DNA of 47,359 nt, from positions 1 through 47,359 of the forward strand of contig CASFTB010000009.1 in the NCBI GenBank assembly GCA_949297575.1, written 5' to 3'. Position numbers and translations under genes: made by a program. Shown here one piece after another: positions 6,455 through 15,063 of this stretch (the stretch's first letter is position 1; each line of letters begins with the position of its first letter). Source of the stretch: an uncultured Bacillota bacterium (lineage in GTDB: Bacteria > Bacillota > Clostridia > Christensenellales > Borkfalkiaceae). The notes under the pieces are model-generated. The model worked only from the letters and a program-made list of their open reading frames with translations, had not been told where the DNA came from and searched no databases.

Positions 6455-8176
6455 ATGTCGAAACAGAAAACCGGGCTGCGCGCAGTGACGGTCGCCGTCT
6501 CCGCCGCAATGCTGCTCTGCTGTACGCTCGCGGCATGCGGCGACCCGAAAGAGAACGCGGGCCCGACCGACGAATGGGCGGTCACGCTCGACTTCAACGA
6601 CGATACCTCCGTCCCCCGCACAGTCTATGTAGACAAGGAGGGGGGCTCCGTCGAAGAACCCGCAGACCCCGCCATGGCCGGCTATACCTTTAAAGACTGG
6701 AACACCAAAGAGGACGGCTCGGGCGATACCGTCGCCTTCCCGTACACGCCCACGGGCGACATCACCCTGTACGCGCAGTGGGATACCCGCTCGTACAACA
6801 TCACCTTCGATGCAGGGGAGGGCACGTTTGCAGACGGCAGCTCTTCCATGACGATACAGGCGGCGTATGACAGCCTCATCCCCGCCGACAAGATCCCCGC
6901 AGCCCCCACCCGAGACGAAAAAGATCCCGATACGAACGAGACCATCTACACCTTCCGCGAATGGCAGACGGTCGCGGGCGAATCCGTTGACTTTGCCACC
7001 TGGAGGGTCCCCGCAGAGGATACCACCCTCACCGCGGCGTATCGCTCCATCTATACGCGCATCGTCACCATCGACCTGCGCATGGGCGACGGCTACAAGC
7101 TGGTCTTCGAGCTCGAAAAGGGCGACGACGTCCGCGAGAGGGATATCGAGACGGCAAACGGCGACCGCGTCACCGAGACGGGCGCATACCCCGGCTACAC
7201 GCTCGCGGGCTGGTCCACCGACCCCGAAGCGCAGCCCGGAGATGACGGGATCATAAAAACGGGCGACCTCTTCCCCGTCGAATTTGAAGGCCTCACCGAA
7301 GACGTGACCTATTACGCCGTCTGGGAGATGGGCAAATATACGGCGACCTTCGTATATAATTACGGAGATAAGATGAATGAGGTGTACGATACCGTTCCCG
7401 ACCTCACCATCGCGGATGCGGTCCCTGCCCCCGAAACCGATCCGGAGCGCCCCGGCTACACCTTCGCCGGCTGGTACACGCAGTCGTACGGCGGCAGCCT
7501 TGTCGACTTTACCAACCTGCACCTGACGGCGCACGGCACCTACTACGCGCACTGGACGTCCACCCCCGTGGAGACGGATACATTCCACGCCGAATACGTC
7601 GACCTGACGCAGCAGACGAACATGCCCGGCTACTCCGGCGCGAACAGCTACCAGAATGTCATTGTCACCGACAGCAAGGGCAGCGGCGCCAAAGTCGATA
7701 CCGATTACAGGCTGAACGGCGTGCCCATGTCCGCAGGCATCGGCCGCTTCGTCTCCTACCAGTACCGCTATGGCGCGACGCTCGAGTTCAAGATCAATTC
7801 CGACAAGGCCGTCAGCGGCGCAACGCTGTACGCCAACCTCGCGATGGAGATCTTCGGCGGCATCACCATCGGGCCTGACGGCGCCAACAAGGTCGCCTTC
7901 TACGTCAACGGCACGGCGGTCAACTATTCGCCGATCAACTTCGGCGGCACGCCCGGCTCGGTCGATCAGAACTGGGTCAGCCCGTTCACGGAGTACCAGC
8001 TCGGCAACGTCGACCTCGTCGCGGGCGAAAACGTCGTCCGCATCGTCGTAGAAAACAACACGCCGCTCGGCGGCACGATGGCGGCCACGTCGTTCATCAC
8101 CGACTATATCCGCATCGACACGCACGGCGGAGCTACGCTCTCCTGGTCGCCGATCTACGACAACGTCACTCTGTAA
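6455..8176 (+). CDS. Lipoprotein with InlB-type B-repeats and a CBM-like C-terminus
   Basis: 573 aa, starting at ATG 6455 after AAGGAG. The signal peptide ends in the lipobox LAAC with Cys28. Four Listeria-Bacteroides (InlB B, Flg_new) repeats follow at about 40-112, 115-205, 207-300 and 304-370. Each ends in a GYTF-x-W...YAQW-like pattern, for example GYTFAGWYT then YYAHW. Residues about 375-573 form a beta-rich domain (HAEYVDLTQQTNMPGYSG near its start, ending with FITDYIRID) that resembles a CBM6/35-like carbohydrate-binding module; that assignment is by pattern only. It lies between two GH3 genes, 17 nt from the second, and probably acts as their outer-surface glycan-binding partner. Confidence 0.8.
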   Translation: MSKQKTGLRAVTVAVSAAMLLCCTLAACGDPKENAGPTDEWAVTLDFNDDTSVPRTVYVDKEGGSVEEPADPAMAGYTFKDWNTKEDGSGDTVAFPYTPTGDITLYAQWDTRSYNITFDAGEGTFADGSSSMTIQAAYDSLIPADKIPAAPTRDEKDPDTNETIYTFREWQTVAGESVDFATWRVPAEDTTLTAAYRSIYTRIVTIDLRMGDGYKLVFELEKGDDVRERDIETANGDRVTETGAYPGYTLAGWSTDPEAQPGDDGIIKTGDLFPVEFEGLTEDVTYYAVWEMGKYTATFVYNYGDKMNEVYDTVPDLTIADAVPAPETDPERPGYTFAGWYTQSYGGSLVDFTNLHLTAHGTYYAHWTSTPVETDTFHAEYVDLTQQTNMPGYSGANSYQNVIVTDSKGSGAKVDTDYRLNGVPMSAGIGRFVSYQYRYGATLEFKINSDKAVSGATLYANLAMEIFGGITIGPDGANKVAFYVNGTAVNYSPINFGGTPGSVDQNWVSPFTEYQLGNVDLVAGENVVRIVVENNTPLGGTMAATSFITDYIRIDTHGGATLSWSPIYDNVTL

Positions 8177-8193
8177 GGAGGTAACAGAAAACC

Positions 8194-11100
8194 ATGAATG
8201 TGTTTAAAGCGATATTCAAGCGCCGCGGCAGCGTGGTATGGCTGAGCGTAACGATCGCAGTGGTCGCACTGCTGCTCGTCGCCACCATCCTTATCACCGG
8301 GCCCTTCCGTTCCATCATCGGAACGGTCCTGGGCGGCCCCGGGCCCATCATGCGCGAGGGCGTAGAGCAGATCTATACGTCCGATTACGAAAGCAAGCAG
8401 GCCTCCAAAGAGGCGGGCGACGCGCTCAACGTCGAGATCGCGGGCGAAGGGTTCATCCTGCTCATGAATGACGGCAACGGCCTGCCCATCCGCACCCCCG
8501 AATCGGAGGCGGATACGGCGGAGGCCCGCCCGAAGATCTCCGTCTTCGGCAAGAATTCTGTGAACCTCGTCTACGGCGGTTCCGGCTCGGGCGGCGGCTC
8601 GGGCGAAACGGCGACCACGCTGGCAGAGGCGCTCGAGGCGGGCGGGTACGAAGTCAACCCCGTCCTGCAGGAGTTCTACGAGGGCAGCGCCTCCGGCGCC
8701 GGCCGCGGAGACAACCCCACGCTCAGCACTGGTGCAGACACGGCGCCCACCCTGCCCATCGGCGAAACGCCGATCGGCAGCTATTCGAGCGACGTCATCT
8801 CCTCCTTCCGCGAGTATAACGACGCGGCGCTGGTGGTCATTTCCCGCATCGGCGGCGAAAGCTTCGACCTTCCCCGCGCACAGGATCTGGAGAACGGCGG
8901 CGTCGAGGGCAGGCACTATCTGCAGCTCGACAAGAATGAAGAGGACATGCTCAAAATGGTCACCGACCGTTTCGACAAGGTCATCGTCATCCTCAACACG
9001 CTGACCAGCTTCCAGCTGGACTTCCTCGATACCTTCAACAACCAGCCCGGCGACCCCCGCATCGACGCGGTGATGTGGATCGGCGGCACGGGCGTCTCCG
9101 GCATCAATGCCATCGGCGACTTCCTGAACGGCAACACCAACCCTTCGGGCAAGACGACGGACATCTATGCCAAAGATTTCTCAAAAGACCCCACATGGCA
9201 GAACTTCGGTGACAACACGCAGGTCAACAACGGCGAAAAGGGCACCGCGTTCACCGAAAACGGCGAAGACTCTTCCGAGTTCTACGTCGCGTATGAAGAG
9301 GGCATCTACTTCGGCTACCGCTACTACGAGACGCGCGCCTTTGAAGAGAGGGTGGTCAACCCCAACTGGTACGAGCAGAACGTGCGCTTCCCGTTCGGGC
9401 ACGGCCTCTCCTATTCGACCTTCACGCAGAGCATGCGGGTCGAGGGCAGCCTCGCCGATGCGGAAAGCGAGCTCACCGTGACCGTCGACGTCAAAAACAT
9501 CAGCGACGTCGCCGGCAAAGACGTCGTGCAGCTCTATGTCACCCTGCCTTACACCGTGGGCGGCATCGAGAAGTCCCGCGTGCAGCTGGTCGACTTCGCC
9601 AAGACCGACCTTCTGGAAAAGGACGGCACCGACACGGTGACCTTCACCGTCGACGCCTACGACCTCGCCTCGTACGACTACAACGACGCGAACAACAACA
9701 GCTTCAAGGGCTATGAGCTCGACGCGGGAGACTATATCTTCTACGTCGCTAAAAATTCGCACATCGACGACTCCGCCAACGTGTATGCGTCGGCGACCGT
9801 CACCCTCGCCGAAGGCGTGCAGTTCGCAGAAGACCCCGTGACCGGCAACGCCGTCACCAACCGTTATGCAGACAACGAAGATCAGCTGGACAACAGCGAC
9901 TATCGCCTGCAGGACGTCTACGGCGACGACGCGGACGGCAACGAATTCACCAGGAAAGGCATGACCCGTACAGACTTCGAGGGCTCCTTCCCGCAGGCGG
10001 ACGACGCGGATGACCGCGCGTACATCGAGGGCGAAATGGAAGCCATCGCAGACGTCACGCACAACAACACCGACGTCGAGGCAGACGCCAAGGCCTGGGC
10101 AGACGGCGTGCGCGCGGAGATCAATCCCTCCGACCCCGCCTCCGTCACCGACGCCGAAGTCGTCGCGCACGTGCTCAACCAGGAAGGGGAGCTCACCCTC
10201 CGCGACCTGCTCGGCGAGGACGGCAAAGTGGCGTACAACGACGAGGATTGGGAGCCGCTCATGAGGCGCCTCTCCCTCGGCGAGATGACGACGCTCATCA
10301 ATGACGGCGCCTTCAAGACGGCCGCCATCGAGAAGATCGGCAAAAACCTCACCAACGACTCTGACGGCCCCATCGGCTTCGTCAACTTCATGAACAACTT
10401 CTTCACCGGGAACACGACGTTCTCTTCCGAAGTGCTCATCGCGGCGACCTGGAACAAGGACCTCGCCTATCAGATGGGCCGCATCGTCGGCGACAACGGC
10501 GTCTGGGGATCCACGACGGGCAACAACCTGCCGTACTCCGGCTGGTACGCCCCCGCGGTCAACCTGCACAGGAGCCCGTTCTCCGGCCGTAACTTCGAGT
10601 ATTATTCGGAAGACCCCGTCTTCTCCGGCAAGATGGCGGTACAGGTCATCAACGGCGCCGCTTCCAAGGGCGTCTACACCGACCTCAAACACTTCGCCGT
10701 CAACGATCAGGAGACCGACCGTTCCGGCGTCGCCACCTACCTCACCGAGCAGGCACTGCGCGAGCTGTACCTCAAACCCTTCGAGATCGCCGTCAAGGGC
10801 GCCGACGAGCCTTGCGCCGCCGCTGTTGAAGACGGCATCACCGAGTATGTGGGCTCCAGCGGCATCATGAGCTCGTTCAACCGCATCGGTACGCGCTGGA
10901 CGGGCGGCGATTACCGCCTGATGACGCAGATCCTGCGCGATGAATGGGGCTTTGTCGGCCTCGCCATCTGCGACTATAAGACGGAAGATTACATGAACTC
11001 CCGCCAGATGGTCTATGCAGGCAACGACCTCATCCTCGTCTCGCTGCCCGAACTGTATTGGAACGATGTGGACGAGAGCAGCATCGAGGACGTGTACATC

Positions 11101-11286
11101 GTGCGCCAGTCCGCCAAGAACATCCTCTATACCGTTGCCAACAGCAACTCCATGAACGTGGATATCGTCGGGTATAGCCTGGAGTGGTGGATCACGGCGT
11201 TTATCGTGGTCGACGTGGTCGCGGCCGTGGCTCTCGCGGTCTGGGGCTTCTTCGCCATCCGCAAATCGCTCAAACAGATGAAGTAA
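8194..11286 (+). CDS. Membrane-anchored GH3 glycosidase with permuted domains, paralogue of the first
   Basis: 1030 aa, starting at ATG 8194 after a strong AAGGAGGT. There is a membrane helix at about 14-37 and a second at about 994-1020 (WWITAFIVVDVVAAVALAV), so the enzyme is held outside the cell at both ends. The domain order is again sandwich (from about 79, IAGEGFILLMND), FnIII-like (RFPFGHGLSYSTF near 399), then barrel. The barrel shows NLHRSPFSGRNFEYYSEDP, Lys832-His833 in LKHFAVNDQET, and probable nucleophile Asp927 in AICDYKTED. It lacks the collagen-like stalk of its paralogue. Two related but differently anchored enzymes around a binding lipoprotein suggest a surface glycan-cleaving complex; the substrate is not known. 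Confidence 0.88.
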   Translation: MNVFKAIFKRRGSVVWLSVTIAVVALLLVATILITGPFRSIIGTVLGGPGPIMREGVEQIYTSDYESKQASKEAGDALNVEIAGEGFILLMNDGNGLPIRTPESEADTAEARPKISVFGKNSVNLVYGGSGSGGGSGETATTLAEALEAGGYEVNPVLQEFYEGSASGAGRGDNPTLSTGADTAPTLPIGETPIGSYSSDVISSFREYNDAALVVISRIGGESFDLPRAQDLENGGVEGRHYLQLDKNEEDMLKMVTDRFDKVIVILNTLTSFQLDFLDTFNNQPGDPRIDAVMWIGGTGVSGINAIGDFLNGNTNPSGKTTDIYAKDFSKDPTWQNFGDNTQVNNGEKGTAFTENGEDSSEFYVAYEEGIYFGYRYYETRAFEERVVNPNWYEQNVRFPFGHGLSYSTFTQSMRVEGSLADAESELTVTVDVKNISDVAGKDVVQLYVTLPYTVGGIEKSRVQLVDFAKTDLLEKDGTDTVTFTVDAYDLASYDYNDANNNSFKGYELDAGDYIFYVAKNSHIDDSANVYASATVTLAEGVQFAEDPVTGNAVTNRYADNEDQLDNSDYRLQDVYGDDADGNEFTRKGMTRTDFEGSFPQADDADDRAYIEGEMEAIADVTHNNTDVEADAKAWADGVRAEINPSDPASVTDAEVVAHVLNQEGELTLRDLLGEDGKVAYNDEDWEPLMRRLSLGEMTTLINDGAFKTAAIEKIGKNLTNDSDGPIGFVNFMNNFFTGNTTFSSEVLIAATWNKDLAYQMGRIVGDNGVWGSTTGNNLPYSGWYAPAVNLHRSPFSGRNFEYYSEDPVFSGKMAVQVINGAASKGVYTDLKHFAVNDQETDRSGVATYLTEQALRELYLKPFEIAVKGADEPCAAAVEDGITEYVGSSGIMSSFNRIGTRWTGGDYRLMTQILRDEWGFVGLAICDYKTEDYMNSRQMVYAGNDLILVSLPELYWNDVDESSIEDVYIVRQSAKNILYTVANSNSMNVDIVGYSLEWWITAFIVVDVVAAVALAVWGFFAIRKSLKQMK

Positions 11287-11309
11287 GCCGCACGGCAGAA
11301 CAACGGAAT

Positions 11310-11390
11310 GCCGCGGCGCGGGCCCCGCTCGGCGGAAAACGCGCCGCGGCTATGCAAAACAGGTCCCCTTGCCGTATCAACGGCAAGGGG
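11310..11390 (+). other. Tandem intercistronic hairpins
   Basis: Two perfect 11-bp stems lie in the 154-nt gap before the next gene: GCCGCGGCGCG (11310-11320) with 11340-11350, and CCCCTTGCCGT (11365-11375) with 11380-11390 around a 4-nt loop. Neither is followed by a clean U run; the second has a loosely T-rich tail (AAACTTGTGCTTATTTTCTT). I see no convincing promoter after them. They may attenuate or process the mRNA between the GH3 block and the acylation cassette. Confidence 0.55.
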
Positions 11391-11440
11391 AAACTTGTGC
11401 TTATTTTCTTGAGATACGGCAACAAAAGGGGAGAAAAATT

Positions 11441-13306
11441 TTGAAGTTCAGACGTTCGCTCACCTGTATGCTCGCGGCGCTTGCGCTGTTTTCGCTCTCT
11501 GCCTGTTCCGCGCCCGCGGAGGATACGTTCGTGCGAGGGGATACGGTCAGGGTGACTTTTGTAGACAACGGGCTGTACCGCATAGCGGGCGGAGAGGCGG
11601 GCAGCAATACATTTTCCGTAAAAAAAGGGGAGGACCTCACGGTGACGGTGACGCCGGAGGACGGCCTTTTTTTAAGTAGGACCGATTACGAGGGAAGCCG
11701 CATCTTCTACGGGGAGGGCCTCGCGCGGCTCACGCTTCCCTGCGTCACACATACACAGCGGGTGCATCTCGATTTCGTCGCGTCGTCCGGCTCCGTCCTC
11801 TATGACGGGAACGGCGGCACGTTTGCGCGGACGGGGGAGGACATGGTCACCGTGCCGTTCGATATCTCCCACCACATCCGCCAGAATACGGATATAGGGA
11901 AGGACCTCTCCCGCGCGGGGTACACGCTCATCGGCTGGAACACCGCGGCGGACGGCAGCGGCACGCATGTCGGCCTGGGCAGCAGAGTGAGCGTTACAGA
12001 GGGGAGCAGCAAGCTGCTCTATGCAGAATGGGCGCAGTGGTCGCCCGCCTCCGACTTTCTCTATGCGCCCACGGAGGACGGCGCCGGCATGCGCCTTACG
12101 GCGTACCGCGGCAGTGCCGGAACGGTATGCATCCCGCCCGCGATCGACGGGCTGCCCGTGCTGCGCATCGAAGACGGCTGCTTTACGGGCTGCGCGGCGG
12201 AGACGGTCATCCTGCCCGCCACACCTCTGACGGTGGCGGGGAATGCGTTCCGCAGCTGCGCCCTGAAAGAACTGTATGTCTTTGACAACGTCGAAAGCAT
12301 ATTGGACAGGAGCTTTGCCGACTGCCCCGATCTGCAGACGCTCCGCATAAACGCGGTGGAGGCACCCAAATGGACAGACTACGACAGGCACTCCAACCTC
12401 GCCGACAAGTTCGACATCCTCATCGAGCACGAACACAGCAAAAAGATCGTCGTCTTCGGCGGTTCAGGGTCCTTTTTCAGCGTCGATACAAAGCAGATGA
12501 CGGAAGAGCTCGCGGATCTGGGGTACGTCGTCATCAACATGGCGATCAACGCGCACTTCAATGCCTATATGCAGTTCGAAATGATGGAGCCGTACATGCA
12601 CGCGGGGGATATCCTCATCCACATCCCCGAAACGGGCAGGGCGCAGATGATGGCGGAGACGGGCACCTCCGACATGCGCATTTGGAACGGGCTGGAGAGC
12701 AACTTCGACCTCGTCTCCGACGTCGACCTGCGCGGGGTGAACAACATCATCACCTCCTTCAATTCCTTCAACGTGACGCGCGCCATGCGCGAGGAGAAGA
12801 CGTATGCAGACTATGTCGACGAGATCGACGAGCTCGGCAACTGGGGGTACGTGAACAGCGAAACGGGTGAGTTTACCACCTTTAAGCCGGAGCGCGGCAC
12901 AGATACGCCCTTCACGCATGAGTCCGAACTGACATGGGACTACCTTACGGGAGACCCCGTGGCGCGCCGCAAGGAGGTCTACGCCTCCTTCGAGGCGAAG
13001 GGGGTCAGGGTCTTTCTCTCCAATGCGGCGCTCAACGTCGACGGCCTCGCCTACGAACTGTACGGCGGCGGAGGGAACGAGGCGCAGAAGTTGCAGCAGT
13101 GCGAGGAGATCGCAGCGTACTTCGACATATACAACGCGCAGACGTTTTACGAATATCCCGTCCTTGTAGACATCGCCGACTGCCTGTACCGCGGCGGCAG
13201 GTTTTACAACTCCGACTATCACCTCGGTTCGGAGGCGGCGGCGGAGCATACGGAGCGGCTGGTGCAGGCGCTCAGGCCGTACCTGGAAGAGGAGCTGCTC
13301 TCATGA
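11441..13306 (+). CDS. Lipoprotein with InlB repeat, BspA-type LRR and SGNH-like domain (cassette A)
   Basis: 621 aa from TTG 11441, chosen because AAAGGGGAG (11425-11433) is well placed and the next residues form a lipoprotein signal with lipobox LSAC (Cys22). One InlB-type repeat lies at about 115-205 (ending LLYAEWAQW), then a short leucine-rich BspA-type stretch (about 225-305), then an SGNH/AlgX-like domain. In the last, VVFGGSGSFF places Ser342 in the nucleophile position, and NSDYHLGS supplies Asp592 and His594. Such proteins transfer or remove acyl groups on exported polymers and work with MBOAT partners. The stop overlaps the next start (ATGA). It is a paralogue of the gene at 31746. 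Confidence 0.78.
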   Translation: MKFRRSLTCMLAALALFSLSACSAPAEDTFVRGDTVRVTFVDNGLYRIAGGEAGSNTFSVKKGEDLTVTVTPEDGLFLSRTDYEGSRIFYGEGLARLTLPCVTHTQRVHLDFVASSGSVLYDGNGGTFARTGEDMVTVPFDISHHIRQNTDIGKDLSRAGYTLIGWNTAADGSGTHVGLGSRVSVTEGSSKLLYAEWAQWSPASDFLYAPTEDGAGMRLTAYRGSAGTVCIPPAIDGLPVLRIEDGCFTGCAAETVILPATPLTVAGNAFRSCALKELYVFDNVESILDRSFADCPDLQTLRINAVEAPKWTDYDRHSNLADKFDILIEHEHSKKIVVFGGSGSFFSVDTKQMTEELADLGYVVINMAINAHFNAYMQFEMMEPYMHAGDILIHIPETGRAQMMAETGTSDMRIWNGLESNFDLVSDVDLRGVNNIITSFNSFNVTRAMREEKTYADYVDEIDELGNWGYVNSETGEFTTFKPERGTDTPFTHESELTWDYLTGDPVARRKEVYASFEAKGVRVFLSNAALNVDGLAYELYGGGGNEAQKLQQCEEIAAYFDIYNAQTFYEYPVLVDIADCLYRGGRFYNSDYHLGSEAAAEHTERLVQALRPYLEEELLS

Positions 13307-14814
13307 CCGGGCAGCAAGAGATCTCATTTGCGGGGAAGAGCATGAAAAAGAGCAGTATCATCATCAAAACCGTTCTCGGGAGCCTCCTCGCGGCGATCCT
13401 TTTTGCCGCCATCCCGCTCTCGCTGTTCGGCAGCGTATTCTGGACTCCGCCGCGCTATGACGAGACCTATTACGGCGAACTTGCGCACATGGTCGACCGT
13501 CTGAAGGCCACGGAGGGGAAGAAGATCGTTTTCGTCGGCAACAGCGCCATGGCGTTCGGCATCCGCCCCGACCTCATCGACGCGGAGATCCCCGGCTATA
13601 CGAGCGTGGTGTTCGGGCTGTACGGCGCCATCGGCACCAAGGCCATGCTCAACCTGTCAAAGGCGGGCATCGGCGAGGGGGATATCGTCGTCTTTGCGCC
13701 CGAACAGTATGCGCCGAGCCTCTCTCTGGAGTTTTCTGCCGGCGAAATGTGGTTCGCCGCGGATGCCGACCATTCGCTGCTCGGCTATCTCCCGGGCGAG
13801 GACAAAGTGGCGATGGCCAAGGCCTTTTACGACTTTGCCCAAAGCAAGTTCGCCTACACGGCGGATGGAAGCAAGCCGGAAGTCGACGGGGTGTACATGC
13901 AGGCGTCCTTTGACGACGGCGCGGGAAATGAGGTCGGCTACATGACCTACGAGCGCCCGTACAACGTCATGCCCTTCGGGTACGACGCCAACGCGCTCAT
14001 CTCCTACCGGACGGATATCTTCGGCGAGGGCTTCCTCGACTACGTCAACGAGTACGCGGCATACGTCCGCTCGGTCGGCGCAGAGATCTGCTTCGGGTTC
14101 GCGCCCGCCAACCGCCTTGCCATTGCAGACGGCACCGCGCGGGAGACGCTGGAAGCCTATTACGAATACCTGCTCGCCAACCTCGATATGGAGGTCATGG
14201 GGCACCCCGCCGATTACGTCATGGACTATGAGTGGTTTTACGACTCCAACCTGCACATGAATTCGAGCGGCATGTATGCCTACACGCGGCTGCTCGTCGA
14301 GGACCTCAAGGCGCACCTTTCCATCGACACCGAAACGCAGATCGAGGTGCCCGAAAAGCCGCAGATCCCCGCGGGCGAAGTCGAGGAGGGGGACAATGCC
14401 GACGCCGCCTGCTTCACCTATGCGCTCGTGCAGGACGAGGTGCAGGGGACGGAGGTCGCCGTCGTCACCGGGCTCACGGCCGAAGGGCGGGAAAGGGCGG
14501 AGCTGACCATCCCTTCCACCTATGAGGGGCGGCAGGTGACGATGTTCGAGGCCAGCACCTTCCAAGGGGATACAAAGCTGTCGCGCGTCGTCATCCCGGG
14601 CAGCATCCGCATGATCTACGACGGGAGTTTTTCTGGCTGCACGCGCCTGCAGGAGATCAGGCTGCTGCACGAGACCCCCTGCGGCGTGGGGACGGATCTG
14701 TTCGCAGGGACGGACGGCTTCCGCATCGGCGTGCGCGCATCCGCGCTCGAGGTGTTCGCCACCCACTATAACTGGGGCGCGTACAAAGAATATCTGACGG
14801 GATACGAGGGATAA
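13303..14814 (+). CDS. Membrane-anchored SGNH-like protein with C-terminal LRR (cassette A)
   Basis: 503 aa from ATG 13303 (overlapping the upstream stop); an alternative start at 13342 (MKKSSIII) also has an upstream GGGGAAG. A membrane helix covers about 20-48. The extracytoplasmic SGNH domain has FVGNSAMAFGI (Ser81) as block I and YDSNLHMN (Asp314, His318) as the C-terminal catalytic block, a pattern close to DltD/AlgJ-type proteins. Residues about 375-503 form a BspA-type leucine-rich module (FEASTFQGDTKLSRVVIPGS, then SFSGCTRLQEI). The LRR fusion is unusual for this family. It is a paralogue of the gene at 30295 and is followed by the 3-TM gene after 3 nt. Confidence 0.78.
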   Translation: MTGQQEISFAGKSMKKSSIIIKTVLGSLLAAILFAAIPLSLFGSVFWTPPRYDETYYGELAHMVDRLKATEGKKIVFVGNSAMAFGIRPDLIDAEIPGYTSVVFGLYGAIGTKAMLNLSKAGIGEGDIVVFAPEQYAPSLSLEFSAGEMWFAADADHSLLGYLPGEDKVAMAKAFYDFAQSKFAYTADGSKPEVDGVYMQASFDDGAGNEVGYMTYERPYNVMPFGYDANALISYRTDIFGEGFLDYVNEYAAYVRSVGAEICFGFAPANRLAIADGTARETLEAYYEYLLANLDMEVMGHPADYVMDYEWFYDSNLHMNSSGMYAYTRLLVEDLKAHLSIDTETQIEVPEKPQIPAGEVEEGDNADAACFTYALVQDEVQGTEVAVVTGLTAEGRERAELTIPSTYEGRQVTMFEASTFQGDTKLSRVVIPGSIRMIYDGSFSGCTRLQEIRLLHETPCGVGTDLFAGTDGFRIGVRASALEVFATHYNWGAYKEYLTGYEG

Positions 14815-14817
14815 GCG

Positions 14818-15063
14818 ATGGATAGTGTATTTCTGACGGTACCGGTCATCTCCATAGGCTTTGTGCTTTCGCTGGCGTTGCTCGTCACGTGCTTTTTGAA
14901 GAGACTGCACGGCGTCCTGTTCGCGTGTTCCGTGCTCCTCTTCACCGCCACCGCCTGCTATGCGGCGCTGTGCGGCGCGACGCTCGGCGAACTGGGAACG
15001 GTCTCCATGGTCTTTTTCCTGGTGAGCGCCGTCGTCTATATCCGCAGGAGGGACGGCAGATGA
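14818..15063 (+). CDS. Small 3-TM protein preceding the MBOAT gene (cassette A)
   Basis: 81 aa, almost entirely hydrophobic, with three predicted membrane segments (about 4-27, 31-53 and 55-75) and a basic tail YIRRRDGR. Its stop overlaps the MBOAT start (ATGA), indicating translational coupling. A protein of the same size and topology precedes the MBOAT gene of cassette B (35054-35308). Its position recalls DltX, the small membrane protein of dlt operons, but DltX is shorter and has one helix, so no homology is claimed. It is probably a subunit of the membrane acyl-transfer complex. Confidence 0.72.
   Translation: MDSVFLTVPVISIGFVLSLALLVTCFLKRLHGVLFACSVLLFTATACYAALCGATLGELGTVSMVFFLVSAVVYIRRRDGR

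Noticed and set aside
2039..8125. A 2028-codon open frame on the minus strand across the LytTR, GH3 and lipoprotein genes.
   Set aside because: It is antisense to genes with clear domains and ribosome binding sites, and it crosses the intergenic gaps. It has no recognisable domains, and its V/D/R/G/A-rich translation is what a GC-rich, codon-biased plus strand gives in this frame.
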